From positions 1 through 33,929 of the forward strand of contig CAXNKG010000035.1 of the NCBI GenBank assembly GCA_964202965.1: DNA of 33,929 nt. The letters are read 5' to 3'. Positions 7,916 through 16,301 of the stretch are shown one piece after another. Origin of the DNA: CAXNKG01 sp964202965. Lineage in GTDB: Bacteria; Acidobacteriota; Vicinamibacteria; Vicinamibacterales; UBA2999. Every line of letters starts with the position of its first letter. Positions within the stretch are counted from its first letter, which is position 1. The position numbers and the translations under genes are program-made. Below the pieces are notes generated by a model, which saw only the letters and a list, made by a program, of their open reading frames with translations, made no database searches and was not told where the DNA came from.

Positions 7916-8193
7916 TTACTCCAGGACCTGGAGCGACGTCAGCTTCGGATCGTTGCGCCCCAGCGCAGTCATCAGCCGCGTGGCGTCGGCGTCGATAGAT
8001 TCCCCTGTTCCCACGCGCGACGCCGATTGGTCTGCCGTGGAGCTACCCTGCGGGCACCGTCGCCGACGTCGGGACATCCCTTCCTGCGGCCATCGCCATC
8101 GGGGCCGTGCTGCGACGTCTGGCGCCGTTGTGAGGTCGCGGCGCCCGCCGCCGCCGCGCCGGCGACCAGACACGTCCCCTGCATTCGTGACAT
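7916..8193 (-). pseudogene. Possible frameshifted small secreted protein gene
   Basis: ATG at 8193 is preceded by a strong AGGAGG. It opens a frame that starts like a signal peptide (VAGAAAAGAAT) but soon becomes unlike protein and stops after 73 codons. In another frame the 3' part, ending in a TAA at 7916, encodes a plausible C-terminus (DADATRLMTALGRNDPKLTS). One frameshift would join them into a ~90-residue secreted protein lying between the cupin gene and the 8209-8781 gene. It may equally be two unrelated short frames. The whole 7864-8208 gap holds no other clear gene. Confidence 0.3.
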
Positions 8194-8208
8194 GACATTG
8201 CCTCCTGT

Positions 8209-8781
8209 CTAGCGCGCCATGAACACCGCGGGCAGCACGTCGACCACAATCTCGGCGTGCGCGTCCCACAGCACCAGCGCGTCGTTCACCATCCGGTACT
8301 CGATTCCGTCCGGGAGCGGCGGAAACAATTCGAGGAACTCGTGGGGGATCGCCAGACGCGACCAGGCCGGCACCGGCTCGTGGACCACGATCTCCACGCC
8401 GAGGTCCGCGTCCCACCCGCTCAGGCCTTCGGGATCGACCTCCGGCAGCCGCTGCGCAATCAGACGGCGGAACAGGTCGGCCACCGGCGGCGTGAAGATG
8501 GCGCCTGACCCAGCCTGCGGGCGCGCCGCGCGCAGGGTGGACGCCAGGTAGCGCCGGGTGAGCATGACGGGCCACGCGCCACGCCGGTCGTCGAAGGGCG
8601 GGAGCGGCTCCTCGAGCCGTCCCCTGAGGCGCGCGTAATGGTCGATTCGGTCCGCGAACACCGTGAGGGCCGCGGCGTCGGACGTCGTCTGCGCCAGTGC
8701 GCCCGCGGGCGTCAGCGACACGAGCCATGCGGCGCTCACTAGCGCGCGTGCGGCGAAGGCGAGCGTGAATCGCGGGACCAT
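8209..8781 (-). CDS. Secreted protein of unknown function
   Basis: This 190-residue protein starts with a signal peptide (residues ~1-31, ending GALAQ). The mature part has FADRIDHYARLRGRLEE near its start, GAIFTPPVADLFRRLI in the middle, and LPDGIEYRMVNDALVLWDAHAEIVVDVLP near the C-terminus. I recall similar unnamed secreted proteins as common in Acidobacteriota, but know no function for them. A GAGGAG Shine-Dalgarno precedes ATG 8781. A strong hairpin sits 12 bases further upstream. Confidence 0.75.
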   Translation of the reverse strand: MVPRFTLAFAARALVSAAWLVSLTPAGALAQTTSDAAALTVFADRIDHYARLRGRLEEPLPPFDDRRGAWPVMLTRRYLASTLRAARPQAGSGAIFTPPVADLFRRLIAQRLPEVDPEGLSGWDADLGVEIVVHEPVPAWSRLAIPHEFLELFPPLPDGIEYRMVNDALVLWDAHAEIVVDVLPAVFMAR

Positions 8782-8792
8782 GACCGCTCCTC

Positions 8793-8820
8793 GAAGGCCG
8801 CCGGCATTGCGGCGGCCTTC
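8793..8820. repeat. Strong hairpin upstream of the 8209-8781 gene
   Basis: GAAGGCCGCC and GGCGGCCTTC form an 11-bp stem (including one inner G-C pair) around a 6-base loop. It lies in the leader of the minus-strand gene, next to its Shine-Dalgarno. No T run follows on either strand, so it is more likely a leader structure than an intrinsic terminator. Confidence 0.55.
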
Positions 8821-8963
8821 ACGGCAGGCTGAGCATCAAGCATGCCGGGCGATCGCGCCCGAATTGCGCGTCGATGACGAGCCCGGGGCCGGTGGCTGCT
8901 GACTTTCCCGCACCCCCGGCGGAAAGTCTCGCCGCTGGCGCGAGGTCTGCAACGGGGGCCGCC

Positions 8964-9389
8964 ATGCACACCACCATCCGCACAATCACGGCGGCAGCCG
9001 CGTGCGCGCTGCTGCTCGCCGCCGGCGCCGCGGCCGGCCAGGGCGGCACCGCGCAATCGACGGTCCTGGACGTCATGCTCGGCACGACGGGGCCGGCATC
9101 CGACGTCATCTTCGAGGCGCAGTCAGAAGTACCCACCACAGACGAGGGATGGCGGGCGGTCCAGGCGGCCGCGGAGAGGCTCGCCGAATCAGGCCGCCTG
9201 CTCCAACGCGCGCCGCTTGCGAGGCCTGAGGCCGAATGGAACGAAATGGCGGAGGCGCTGGTGCGTGAGGCCGCGCGCGCAGGCACCCTGGCCGGCAAGC
9301 ACGACGGCGACGCGCTCGTCGACGCCGGCGACGCGGTGTATTTCACCTGCGAAACCTGCCATAAACGCTTCGTCGGCGGCGCGCGGTAG
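8964..9389 (+). CDS. Periplasmic cytochrome with C-terminal CXXCH (class-II-like)
   Basis: From ATG 8964 this is a 141-residue protein with a signal peptide (residues ~1-26). The mature part is predicted helical, and one heme motif, CETCH, occurs at residues 129-133 very near the C-terminus in the context VYFTCETCHKRF. That placement is typical of class II cytochromes (c', c556). An in-frame ATG 90 bases upstream would add a non-conserved stretch before the signal peptide, so I reject it. It lies 1.8 kb before the large cytochrome cluster. Confidence 0.75.
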   Translation: MHTTIRTITAAAACALLLAAGAAAGQGGTAQSTVLDVMLGTTGPASDVIFEAQSEVPTTDEGWRAVQAAAERLAESGRLLQRAPLARPEAEWNEMAEALVREAARAGTLAGKHDGDALVDAGDAVYFTCETCHKRFVGGAR

Positions 9390-9410
9390 CGCGGGGAGTA
9401 TTTCACACCC

Positions 9411-9428
9411 CCGCGAACTAGTTCGCGG
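9411..9428. repeat. 18-bp perfect palindrome
   Basis: ccgcgaactagttcgcgg is a perfect palindrome just after the class-II-like cytochrome gene. It could be a protein-binding site or a small hairpin without a T run. The rest of 9390-9572 shows nothing else. Confidence 0.4.
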
Positions 9429-9572
9429 CGGCAACGGCGCCGGTTGTCAGCAGTGGGAATTCACACGCAGAACGCGGCATCACGCCCCGAATGCTGTTGG
9501 CGCGCAACCTGCACCACGGCTCATCACGCGGCAAACCCGTCCATTACTCGACACGCCTGGAGGAGAACGACG

Positions 9573-10019
9573 ATGGCCGAACGAACCGAACGCGAGGTGC
9601 TGCACCACCTCATTGACATCTGCAGGGACGGCGAGCACGGTTACCGCGCCGCGGCGGATCAGGTCACCGATCCCAAGCTGAAGGCGCTCTTCGGGGAGCT
9701 CGCAGCCGAGCGCAAGCGGTTTGCGGACGAATTGACGCCGCACCTGCATCGGCTCGGCGGACAGCCGGACGACGGGTCGAACGCCGCGGCCCTGCACCGC
9801 GGCTGGATTGGACTGCGTGGTCTGGTGCCAGGCAGTCACAGCCACGCGCTCATCTCGGAAGCTGCGCGCGGCGAGCACGCGGCGCTCGACGCGTACGAGG
9901 ACGCGCTGAAGGGCATGCTGCCCCCGACGGTGACGGACCTCGTCGAGGCGCAGCGTGACGCCGTCGGCAAGGCGAGCGAACGGATTCGCACCTACGACAT
10001 GGGCTACGTCGTGCCCTGA
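9573..10019 (+). CDS. PA2169-type four-helix-bundle protein (DUF2383)
   Basis: From ATG 9573, which follows GGAGGAG, the product is 148 residues. It is predicted all-helical, with Glu/His-rich helices such as LIDICRDGEHGYRAAADQV, FGELAAERKRFADEL, and ARGEHAALDAYEDAL. This matches the ferritin-like DUF2383/PA2169 family, whose members are often stress-associated and whose function is not settled. The longer frame from 9444 adds residues that look non-coding. Confidence 0.85.
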   Translation: MAERTEREVLHHLIDICRDGEHGYRAAADQVTDPKLKALFGELAAERKRFADELTPHLHRLGGQPDDGSNAAALHRGWIGLRGLVPGSHSHALISEAARGEHAALDAYEDALKGMLPPTVTDLVEAQRDAVGKASERIRTYDMGYVVP

Positions 10020-10027
10020 AACGGGTC

Positions 10028-11041
10028 ATGCGCACCGACACGTCGTACCTCGGGTTTCGGCTTCCGCACCCGTTCATCGCCAGCGCCTCGCCGTTCGGGC
10101 AGCATCTCGATACCATCCGGCGCCTCGAAGACGCCGGGTGCGCCGCCGTGGTCCTTCACTCGTTGTTCGAGGAACAGATCACGGCGACCGACGCCGGCCG
10201 CATCCGCCACACGGACCCGACGGATCCGAACGTCTCGGACGCCTTCGCGGTGTTTCCGCCGCCGTCCCGGTATGCCTTCGGACCCGACGCCTATGCCGAG
10301 CACGTACGGCGGGCCAAGGAGGCGGTCCATATTCCGGTGATCGGGTCGCTGAACGGGACGTCGCAGGAATCGTGGCTGAAGTTCGCGCGGCTGATCGAGG
10401 CGGCCGGCGCCGACGCGCTCGAACTGAACCTGTACGAACTCTTTACCGAGGGTCGCGTCCCGGCCGCCGCCATCGAAGACCAGCTCGCCGGCATCGTCCA
10501 CGAGGTCAAGCGGATCATCACGATTCCGGTGGCGGTCAAGGTGACGCCCTTCTTCACCTCGTTTGCCCATTTTGCCAGGCGGCTCGACGCCGCCGGAGCG
10601 GACGCGCTCGTGCTGTTCAACCGCTTCTACCAGAACGACCTCGACATCACGACGATGAAGGTCGCGCCGCACGTCGAGCTGTCGTCCAGCAGCGAGCTTC
10701 TCCTCCGGCTCCACTGGCTGGCGATCCTCCACGGCCGCGTGCGGCCGGCCCTCGCCGTCACCGGCGGCGTGAACACACCCGAGGACAGCGTGAAGGCGAT
10801 TCTCTCGGGTGCCGATGCCGTCCAGCTCGTCTCTGCCCTCCTGCGTCACGGCATCCGGCACGTCCAGACCCTGCGCGAGGGACTCGAGCAATGGATGGCG
10901 CAACACGAGTTCGGGTCGCTCGACGAGGTACGCGGCCGCGCGAGCTTTGAGGCGGTCAGCGATCCCGAAGCGCTCGAACGCGCCAACTACATCCGGACGC
11001 TTCAGAGCTGGGGAGAGGAATCATGGCCACCGTCACGGTGA
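10028..11041 (+). CDS. Dihydroorotate-dehydrogenase-like FMN protein
   Basis: This 337-residue TIM-barrel protein starts LGFRLPHPFIASASP, a typical entry strand of the family. IPVIGSLNG, ADALELNLYEL, IPVAVKVTPFF, ADALVLFNRFY, LAVTGGVN and GADAVQLVSALLRHG mark successive strands and the FMN phosphate site. It belongs to the 'dihydroorotate dehydrogenase-like' group, which I recall as often lying beside pyruvate:ferredoxin oxidoreductase rather than pyrimidine genes; neither is seen here, so the substrate is uncertain. It begins 8 bases after the PA2169-type gene and probably shares its transcript. Confidence 0.85.
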   Translation: MRTDTSYLGFRLPHPFIASASPFGQHLDTIRRLEDAGCAAVVLHSLFEEQITATDAGRIRHTDPTDPNVSDAFAVFPPPSRYAFGPDAYAEHVRRAKEAVHIPVIGSLNGTSQESWLKFARLIEAAGADALELNLYELFTEGRVPAAAIEDQLAGIVHEVKRIITIPVAVKVTPFFTSFAHFARRLDAAGADALVLFNRFYQNDLDITTMKVAPHVELSSSSELLLRLHWLAILHGRVRPALAVTGGVNTPEDSVKAILSGADAVQLVSALLRHGIRHVQTLREGLEQWMAQHEFGSLDEVRGRASFEAVSDPEALERANYIRTLQSWGEESWPPSR

Positions 11042-11127
11042 AGTCGGCGGCCCGGCATCTTGTCGAGTCGGCCGGCATGACATAGCTCCTCGTCGACGAC
11101 TCTCCGCTGTTCACGCTCGACCCGTGA
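11023..11127 (+). pseudogene. Short ORF with in-frame amber codon, overlapping the end of the DHOD-like gene
   Basis: ATG 11023 follows GGGGAGAGGA at good spacing, overlapping the last 19 bases of the DHOD-like gene. It encodes 20 residues (MATVTVKSAARHLVESAGMT) to TAG at 11083-11085. The same frame continues for 13 more sensible codons (LLVDDSPLFTLDP) to TGA at 11125-11127. It looks like a small gene, or the start of one, interrupted by a point mutation. A genuine 20-residue peptide or a sequencing error are alternatives. Confidence 0.35.
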
Positions 11128-11200
11128 ACTGAGAACGATTCTGAGACTGGGTCTCCGATTAGTGGGCGCGCGTACGCGCGTGCTAGTGTCGCGACACACC

Positions 11201-12331
11201 ATGGCTCGCTGGTCGATCCGTCTCGCGCTGCTGATCTGGTTCGTCGCACTGCCGCTCGCGACGGGCCTGCGCGGACAGGCGCCGCCAGCACCCGTCCGGC
11301 AGCCGGCTCCGGATCGCAGCGGGGCCGAGCTCTATCGAGCCGCGTGCGCCGCGTGCCATGCCGTCGATGGCACGGGCGCACCGCGAAGCCTGGTCGGCTT
11401 CGACACTCCAATTCCGGATTTCACGGTCTGCTCCTTTACCAGTGTCGAGCCATACGCCGACTGGCTGGCGATCGCCCATCAAGGCGGGCCGGTTCGCGGC
11501 TTCGACCGGCGGATGCCGGCCTTCGGCGAGGCGCTGTCCGAGGACGAGCTCCTCAGCATCATCGAACATCTCAAGGGGTTCTGCGACGACCCCGCATGGG
11601 CGCCGGGCGATCTGAACCTGCCCCGCGCGCTCGTCACGGAGAAGGCCTACCCGGAGAACGAAGCCGTGTTGACGACGTCGGTCGGCGGCGGAGCGCTCGG
11701 CGCCGTCACGAACGAGGTCCTGTATGAGAAGCGGTTCGGGTCGCGCAACCAGCTCGAGGTGGCGGTGCCGCTGTCGCTGAAGGAATCGACGGCCGGCTGG
11801 AGCCGCGGACTGGGGGACGTGAAGGTCGCGGTCAAGCGCGTGCTGCACCACAGCCGTGCCACGGGCACCATCGTCAGCGCGGCGGGTGAGGTGGTCCTCC
11901 CTACCGGGAAGGAATCGCTCGGCCTCGGCAAAGGCGTCACCATCTTCGAGCCCTTCCTCACGGCGGGCCAGATCCTCCCCCGCAACAGCTTCATGCACGC
12001 ACAGGTGGGTGCCGAGATCCCGGCGAATCGCGATCTCGCGGCGCCCGAGGCGTTCTGGCGGGGGGCGATCGGCACGACCTTCGAACAGGGACGATTCGGG
12101 CGGGCCTGGTCGCCGATGGTTGAAGTGCTGGGCGCGCGCGAGCTCGAATCGGGCCAGCGCGTGCAATGGGATCTGGTGCCGCAGATGCAGGTGACGCTCA
12201 ATACGCGCCAGCACCTGATGATCAATGCCGGCGTCCGCATCCCGGTCACCGATCGGGGGGCACGCCACGCACAGGTCATCACGTATTTCCTCTGGGACTG
12301 GTTTGACGGCGGGCTGAGGGACGGATGGTAA
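11201..12331 (+). CDS. Fused monoheme cytochrome c / outer-membrane beta-barrel protein
   Basis: From ATG 11201 the product is 376 residues. A signal peptide (~1-26) is followed by a class-I-like cytochrome c domain: heme motif CAACH at 49-53, probable axial Met105 in RRMPAF, and extra cysteines at 77 and 128. From about residue 145 it changes to alternating hydrophobic/polar beta strands with many aromatic ends (GLGDVKVAVKRVL, AAGEVVLPTGKE, LMINAGVRIPV), resembling the Phenol_MetA_deg family of outer-membrane barrels, and it ends in a tryptophan. The layout recalls Cyc2, the monoheme cytochrome-porin of Fe(II) oxidisers, though the barrel looks different. It overlaps the following pentaheme gene by 7 bases. 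Role in electron transfer across the outer membrane is inference. Confidence 0.75.
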   Translation: MARWSIRLALLIWFVALPLATGLRGQAPPAPVRQPAPDRSGAELYRAACAACHAVDGTGAPRSLVGFDTPIPDFTVCSFTSVEPYADWLAIAHQGGPVRGFDRRMPAFGEALSEDELLSIIEHLKGFCDDPAWAPGDLNLPRALVTEKAYPENEAVLTTSVGGGALGAVTNEVLYEKRFGSRNQLEVAVPLSLKESTAGWSRGLGDVKVAVKRVLHHSRATGTIVSAAGEVVLPTGKESLGLGKGVTIFEPFLTAGQILPRNSFMHAQVGAEIPANRDLAAPEAFWRGAIGTTFEQGRFGRAWSPMVEVLGARELESGQRVQWDLVPQMQVTLNTRQHLMINAGVRIPVTDRGARHAQVITYFLWDWFDGGLRDGW

Positions 12332-13965
12332 CGAGGCTTCCTGGACGGCTCGTCTTCGCGGCCGCGTGCGCGTGGCTGGTATTCCTGCTCGCATCGGCGC
12401 CACGCGCCCAGCAGCCGGCGCCGCCGGCCGGTGCGGCAGCGCACCAGGGGCTGTCGTTTCAAACCTCGGACAACTGCGTGGCCTGCCACAACGGCCTGAC
12501 GACGCCTTCCGGGGAGGACGTGTCGATCGGCCTCGCCTGGCGCGCGTCGATGATGGCCAACTCCTCGCGCGACCCGTACTGGATGGCCGGAGTGCGCCGC
12601 GAGATCCTCGATCATCCCAAAGCCCAGGCCGAGATTGAGGACGAGTGCACGATCTGCCACATGCCGATGGCCCGCACGCTCGCCGTGGCGGCCGGCGGCA
12701 AGGGCGAAATGTTCCGGCTGCTGCCGACCACGAAAGGGACGACCGAGCAGCATCGTCTCGCGGCCGACGGCGTGTCCTGTACGTTGTGTCATCAGATTGC
12801 CCCCGACAAGCTCGGGACGCCCGAGAGCTTCGTCGGCGGGTTCGTCGTCGCGCCGGGCCCTCCGCGCATGCAGGGCCGGTACGAAGTAGACAAGGGGCGG
12901 ACGCGCATCATGCAGTCCGCCACCGGCGTCCAGCCGGCCGAGGGCAAGCACATCGCCCAGTCCGAGCTGTGCGCGACGTGCCACACGCTCATTACACAGG
13001 CGCTTGGGCCGGACGGCGCGCACCTCGGGTCGCTGCCGGAGCAGGTGCCCTATCAGGAATGGCTCCACAGCGCCTTCCGCGAGGAACAGAGCTGCCAGTC
13101 GTGCCACATGCCCTCGGCCGCCTCGACTCCGATCGCCTCCGTCCTCGGAGAGCCACGCGACGCGATGGCGCGCCACACTTTTCTCGGCGGCAACGCCTTC
13201 ATGCTGCGGATGATGAACCGCTTCCGCGACCAGCTGGGCGTCGAGGCGCTGCCCCACGAGCTGGACGCCGCCGCCAATGCGACCGTCCGCCAGCTGCAGA
13301 CGGATACCGCCGCCGTGGCGGTCACACACGCGGCACGAAACGGCGCCGCGCTGGAGCTCGACGTGGCCGTCCGCAATCTGACGGGTCACAAGCTGCCGAC
13401 CGGGTACCCGTCACGCCGCGTCTGGCTCCACGTGACGGTCACCGACGCGGCGAACCGGACGGTGTTCGAATCCGGCGCGATCGATCGCCGCGGTGCCATC
13501 GCCGGCAACGACAACGACGCGGACGCGCTCCGGTATGAGCCTCACTACGACGAGATTACCCAAGCAGACCAGGTGCAGATCTACGAATCCATGATCGCGG
13601 ACAGCGCCGGACGGCTGACGACCGGGTTGCTGCGGGGCGTGGCGTTCCTCAAGGACAACCGCCTCCTGCCGCGGGGCTTCAACAAGGGCACCGCCGGCGA
13701 CGACATCGCGGTGCGCGGCACGGCGCGCGCGGACGCGGACTTCGCCGCCGAGGGCGACACGGTACGCTACCGGATTCCGCTCGATCGGCCGGAGGGGACG
13801 CTCCGGGCCGTGGTGTCGCTGCGCTACCAGACGATTGCGTTCCGGTGGGCCGACAACCTCCGCGCGTACGATGCGCCCGAACCGCGGCGCTTCGTCTCGT
13901 TCTGGGACCAGATGTCCGAGTCGGCGTCGGTGGAGCTGACCCGCACCACCGCGGTCATTCGGTAA
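12325..13965 (+). CDS. Pentaheme c-type cytochrome, secreted
   Basis: This 546-residue protein has a signal peptide (~1-30, no lipobox cysteine) and five CXXCH motifs: CVACH 51, CTICH 108, CTLCH 152, CATCH 216 and CQSCH 257. Residues ~300-546 carry no heme motif; NLTGHKLPTGYPSRRVWLHV and later strand-rich segments suggest a beta-sandwich domain, as seen after the heme domain in some cytochrome c554-like multiheme proteins. The start codon overlaps the stop of the cytochrome-barrel gene (ATGGTAA), implying co-translation. It is the only candidate in the cluster for an additional soluble or surface electron carrier. Catalytic function is unknown. Confidence 0.88.
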   Translation: MVTRLPGRLVFAAACAWLVFLLASAPRAQQPAPPAGAAAHQGLSFQTSDNCVACHNGLTTPSGEDVSIGLAWRASMMANSSRDPYWMAGVRREILDHPKAQAEIEDECTICHMPMARTLAVAAGGKGEMFRLLPTTKGTTEQHRLAADGVSCTLCHQIAPDKLGTPESFVGGFVVAPGPPRMQGRYEVDKGRTRIMQSATGVQPAEGKHIAQSELCATCHTLITQALGPDGAHLGSLPEQVPYQEWLHSAFREEQSCQSCHMPSAASTPIASVLGEPRDAMARHTFLGGNAFMLRMMNRFRDQLGVEALPHELDAAANATVRQLQTDTAAVAVTHAARNGAALELDVAVRNLTGHKLPTGYPSRRVWLHVTVTDAANRTVFESGAIDRRGAIAGNDNDADALRYEPHYDEITQADQVQIYESMIADSAGRLTTGLLRGVAFLKDNRLLPRGFNKGTAGDDIAVRGTARADADFAAEGDTVRYRIPLDRPEGTLRAVVSLRYQTIAFRWADNLRAYDAPEPRRFVSFWDQMSESASVELTRTTAVIR

Positions 13966-14037
13966 ATCGGCTTCCCGTCGCGCGATTCAGGCAGCCCGAT
14001 CGGCCACGGTGTCGCTCGGCCGCGTGGGGGAACGTTG

Positions 14038-15219
14038 TCAGGCGGGCGGATTGTCCGCAGCCGGCGGCAGCCGCCGGATCTTCATCCACAACGCGGCCAG
14101 GAAGGCCAGCACGAGCAGCGTCGCCACCGCCAACCCGCGGCGGCGGACATCCAGCTCCTCCATGGCAGCGTCGCCGACGTCATGGGCCCGCCGCGCGGCC
14201 GTCTGTCCTTCTGCGGCTGTCTTCGCCAACGACGCGAACGCAAAGCCGTGGACGAGGACGCGGGACTGCACCTGATGCTCCCGTGCCTCCTGCAGCAGGA
14301 GCCGCCCCTCATCGATGGGCATGCCCGCCCGCTCCGCCCGGGTCAGAAGCGCATCAGCCTCCGAGACCGCGGCGGAGAGGCGATCCAGTTCCCCGCGAAT
14401 GCCGAGGATCGCCTTCCCACTGTCGCCCGAGGCGTCGTGACACTGCGCGCAGGCCGCACCCTCCTGGACTCCGACCCACGCGTCCCCGGGAGGTTCGATA
14501 CGGTGATTGCTGTGGCAGGCGAGGCACTCGGCCTGGCCGAGCGCCTCGAAGATGTCTTTCTTGGGGCTCGCCCGGAACAACTCCGCTTCACGCACATGGC
14601 ACTGCGCGCAGACATTGGCGACGGCCGTGACGCCGGGCGGCGTCGCGCCGTGGCTGCCGTGGCACGCCATGCAGGTCGGCGCCGACGTATCCCCGCGCTT
14701 GAGGAGCGCCGCGGCGTGCACGCTGGCCGCCCAGTCTGCGGGCGGAGCGGCATCATGCCCGAACGCCGCCATGCGCACCGGGTCTCCGTGGCAGCGCGCG
14801 CACGTCGTGGTCACGTTGAGCGGCGCGACCGGCGACCGCGCGTCAGCCACGCGCGTCACGCCATGCGCGCCGTGGCAGTCGGTACAGGTGGCGGCGCGGT
14901 CGTCCCCCATGGCCATCCGCCTGCCGTGGGCGCTTGTCTGGTACTGCAGGTGCTGATCGACGCGGACCTGCGGGTCGAATCTCCGCATGTACGCGGCATC
15001 ACCATGGCACGTGGCGCAGAGCGGTGCGATCGCCGTCCGCGGCGGCGCCTGGTACGTTCCGGGGCCGCCCGACGGGTGACAGGCGGCGCAGGTGAGACCC
15101 GCCGCCGCATGCACATCGTTCCGGAACGCGTCAGCCGCGCTCACACCGGCCGACTGGGCTTGCGCGTCGGCGGCGAGACAGGCGAACAGCACGGCTGCCG
15201 CGCAATGACGTCGTCTCAT
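14038..15219 (-). CDS. Octaheme c-type cytochrome with C-terminal membrane anchor
   Basis: From ATG 15219 the protein has 393 residues: signal peptide (~1-22), then eight CXXCH motifs at 44, 68, 112, 140, 183, 204, 232 and 257. A helical, probably coiled-coil stretch (~275-345) leads to one membrane segment (363-379) and a short basic cytoplasmic tail. Its ATG overlaps the TGA of the cytochrome b gene (ATGA), so it is the third gene of a Rieske-cytochrome b operon. There it occupies the position of cytochrome c1 or f, a layout reminiscent of the multiheme bc (Cbc) clusters of Geobacter. The bases 13966-14037 before it hold nothing evident. Confidence 0.9.
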   Translation of the reverse strand: MRRRHCAAAVLFACLAADAQAQSAGVSAADAFRNDVHAAAGLTCAACHPSGGPGTYQAPPRTAIAPLCATCHGDAAYMRRFDPQVRVDQHLQYQTSAHGRRMAMGDDRAATCTDCHGAHGVTRVADARSPVAPLNVTTTCARCHGDPVRMAAFGHDAAPPADWAASVHAAALLKRGDTSAPTCMACHGSHGATPPGVTAVANVCAQCHVREAELFRASPKKDIFEALGQAECLACHSNHRIEPPGDAWVGVQEGAACAQCHDASGDSGKAILGIRGELDRLSAAVSEADALLTRAERAGMPIDEGRLLLQEAREHQVQSRVLVHGFAFASLAKTAAEGQTAARRAHDVGDAAMEELDVRRRGLAVATLLVLAFLAALWMKIRRLPPAADNPPA

Positions 15220-16301
15220 GGCGCCGCCGCCATGAGCGCGAGGCCGGTCATCACGCACATGAAAACGAAGGCCGCCAGCCCGGCCCAGACCACACCGCGC
15301 CGTGCGCGGGCCGTCTGCCCGGCGAAGAACGGCAGCAGCAGCGCCCCGGCCGCACCGGCGGCGATCGCGGCGACGGCGACAAGCTCTCCGTTGAGTCCTG
15401 CGACGTTCGCAGGCACATGCTTCAGGACCTCGAAGGCCCAGAGAAAGTACCACTCCGGCCGGATGCCGGCAGGTGCGGGCGCGAAGGGGTCGGCTTTCGT
15501 GCCCAGTTCCGTCGGAAACGCCGTCGCCAGCCCGGCGAGCACCGCCAGCATCGCCGTCCAGGCAAACAGGTCGCGCAGGAGAAAGTGCGGCAGAAACGGG
15601 ATCGACCGCATCGCGGCGGGATCCCCGGCCGCCTGACGTTCGACGGACGGCGGGAGGCTCATCCCATGCCGCTGGACGAGGAACAGGTGGAATCCCACAA
15701 GGGCCGTGGCAATCGAGGGCAGGATGGCCACGTGAAAGCCGAACAGGCGCGTCAGCGTCGCCCCCGACACATCGTCTCCGCCCCGCAGGAATCGGACGAT
15801 GCCACGGCCGATGAACGGGACCGTCGCCGCGATGTCGGTCCCCACGCGTGTCGCAAAGAACGACACGTCGTTCCACGGCAGGAGATAACCGGTGAACCCA
15901 AACGCCAGCGTCAGAAACAGGAGTACGACGCCGCTCATCCATGTGAGTTCACGCGGACGGCGGTACGCGTGCAGAAAAAGCACGCTGAAGAGATGCGCGA
16001 AGCCGCTGGCCACCATGAGATTCGCCGACCAGGCGTGGATGGAGCGCACCAGCCAGCCAAACGGCACGCGCGTGACGATGAACTGCACGCTCTCGTAGGC
16101 CTCGGCCGCGCTCGGGCGGTAGTACAGAAGCAGCAGGGCGCCGGTCCCCACCTGAATGCCGAAGAGAAAGAGCGTGACCCCGCCGAAGTAGTACCACACC
16201 GAGTACCGATGGTGCGGCACCCGCTTGTGGCGCAGGGTCGCGACCACGTCAGCGAGCGGCAGCCGCTCCTCGAGCCACGAGCGAAGCGGCATCCGCGTCA
16301 T
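15216..16301 (-). CDS. Cytochrome b, b6-type, fused with subunit-IV-like C-terminal half
   Basis: This 361-residue membrane protein has about eight hydrophobic segments. Heme-ligand histidines are His89/His103 (13 residues between) and His190/His205 (14 between); the second spacing is that of b6 rather than bc1 cytochromes. The C-terminal part has PEWYFLWAFEVLK, the quinone-site PEWY motif of subunit IV. The position of the cysteine that binds heme c_n in b6f complexes is Tyr here (YYFGGVT), so that covalent heme is probably absent. ATGA overlaps link it to the Rieske gene upstream and the octaheme gene downstream. It should oxidise or reduce the quinone pool. Confidence 0.93.
   Translation of the reverse strand: MTRMPLRSWLEERLPLADVVATLRHKRVPHHRYSVWYYFGGVTLFLFGIQVGTGALLLLYYRPSAAEAYESVQFIVTRVPFGWLVRSIHAWSANLMVASGFAHLFSVLFLHAYRRPRELTWMSGVVLLFLTLAFGFTGYLLPWNDVSFFATRVGTDIAATVPFIGRGIVRFLRGGDDVSGATLTRLFGFHVAILPSIATALVGFHLFLVQRHGMSLPPSVERQAAGDPAAMRSIPFLPHFLLRDLFAWTAMLAVLAGLATAFPTELGTKADPFAPAPAGIRPEWYFLWAFEVLKHVPANVAGLNGELVAVAAIAAGAAGALLLPFFAGQTARARRGVVWAGLAAFVFMCVMTGLALMAAAP

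Noticed and set aside
7916..8728. 270-codon minus-strand frame antiparallel to nothing else in its left part
   Set aside because: Most of it overlaps the 8209-8781 gene in another frame and is Arg/Gly/Pro-rich as expected of a GC-rich shadow; only its last ~35 codons look like protein and are discussed as a possible frameshift.
8819..9406. 195-codon minus-strand frame over the class-II-like cytochrome
   Set aside because: Ser/Ala-rich shadow without motif; the plus strand has a signal peptide and CETCH.
11183..13389. Long minus-strand frames (up to 580 codons) under the cytochrome genes
   Set aside because: They are antisense to the cytochrome-barrel and pentaheme genes, Arg/His-rich and without any recognisable motif; the plus-strand genes have signal peptides and heme motifs.
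15220..15942. N-terminal extension of the octaheme frame
   Set aside because: It lies under the cytochrome b gene and has no heme or membrane features; ATG 15219 gives a signal peptide and an ATGA overlap.
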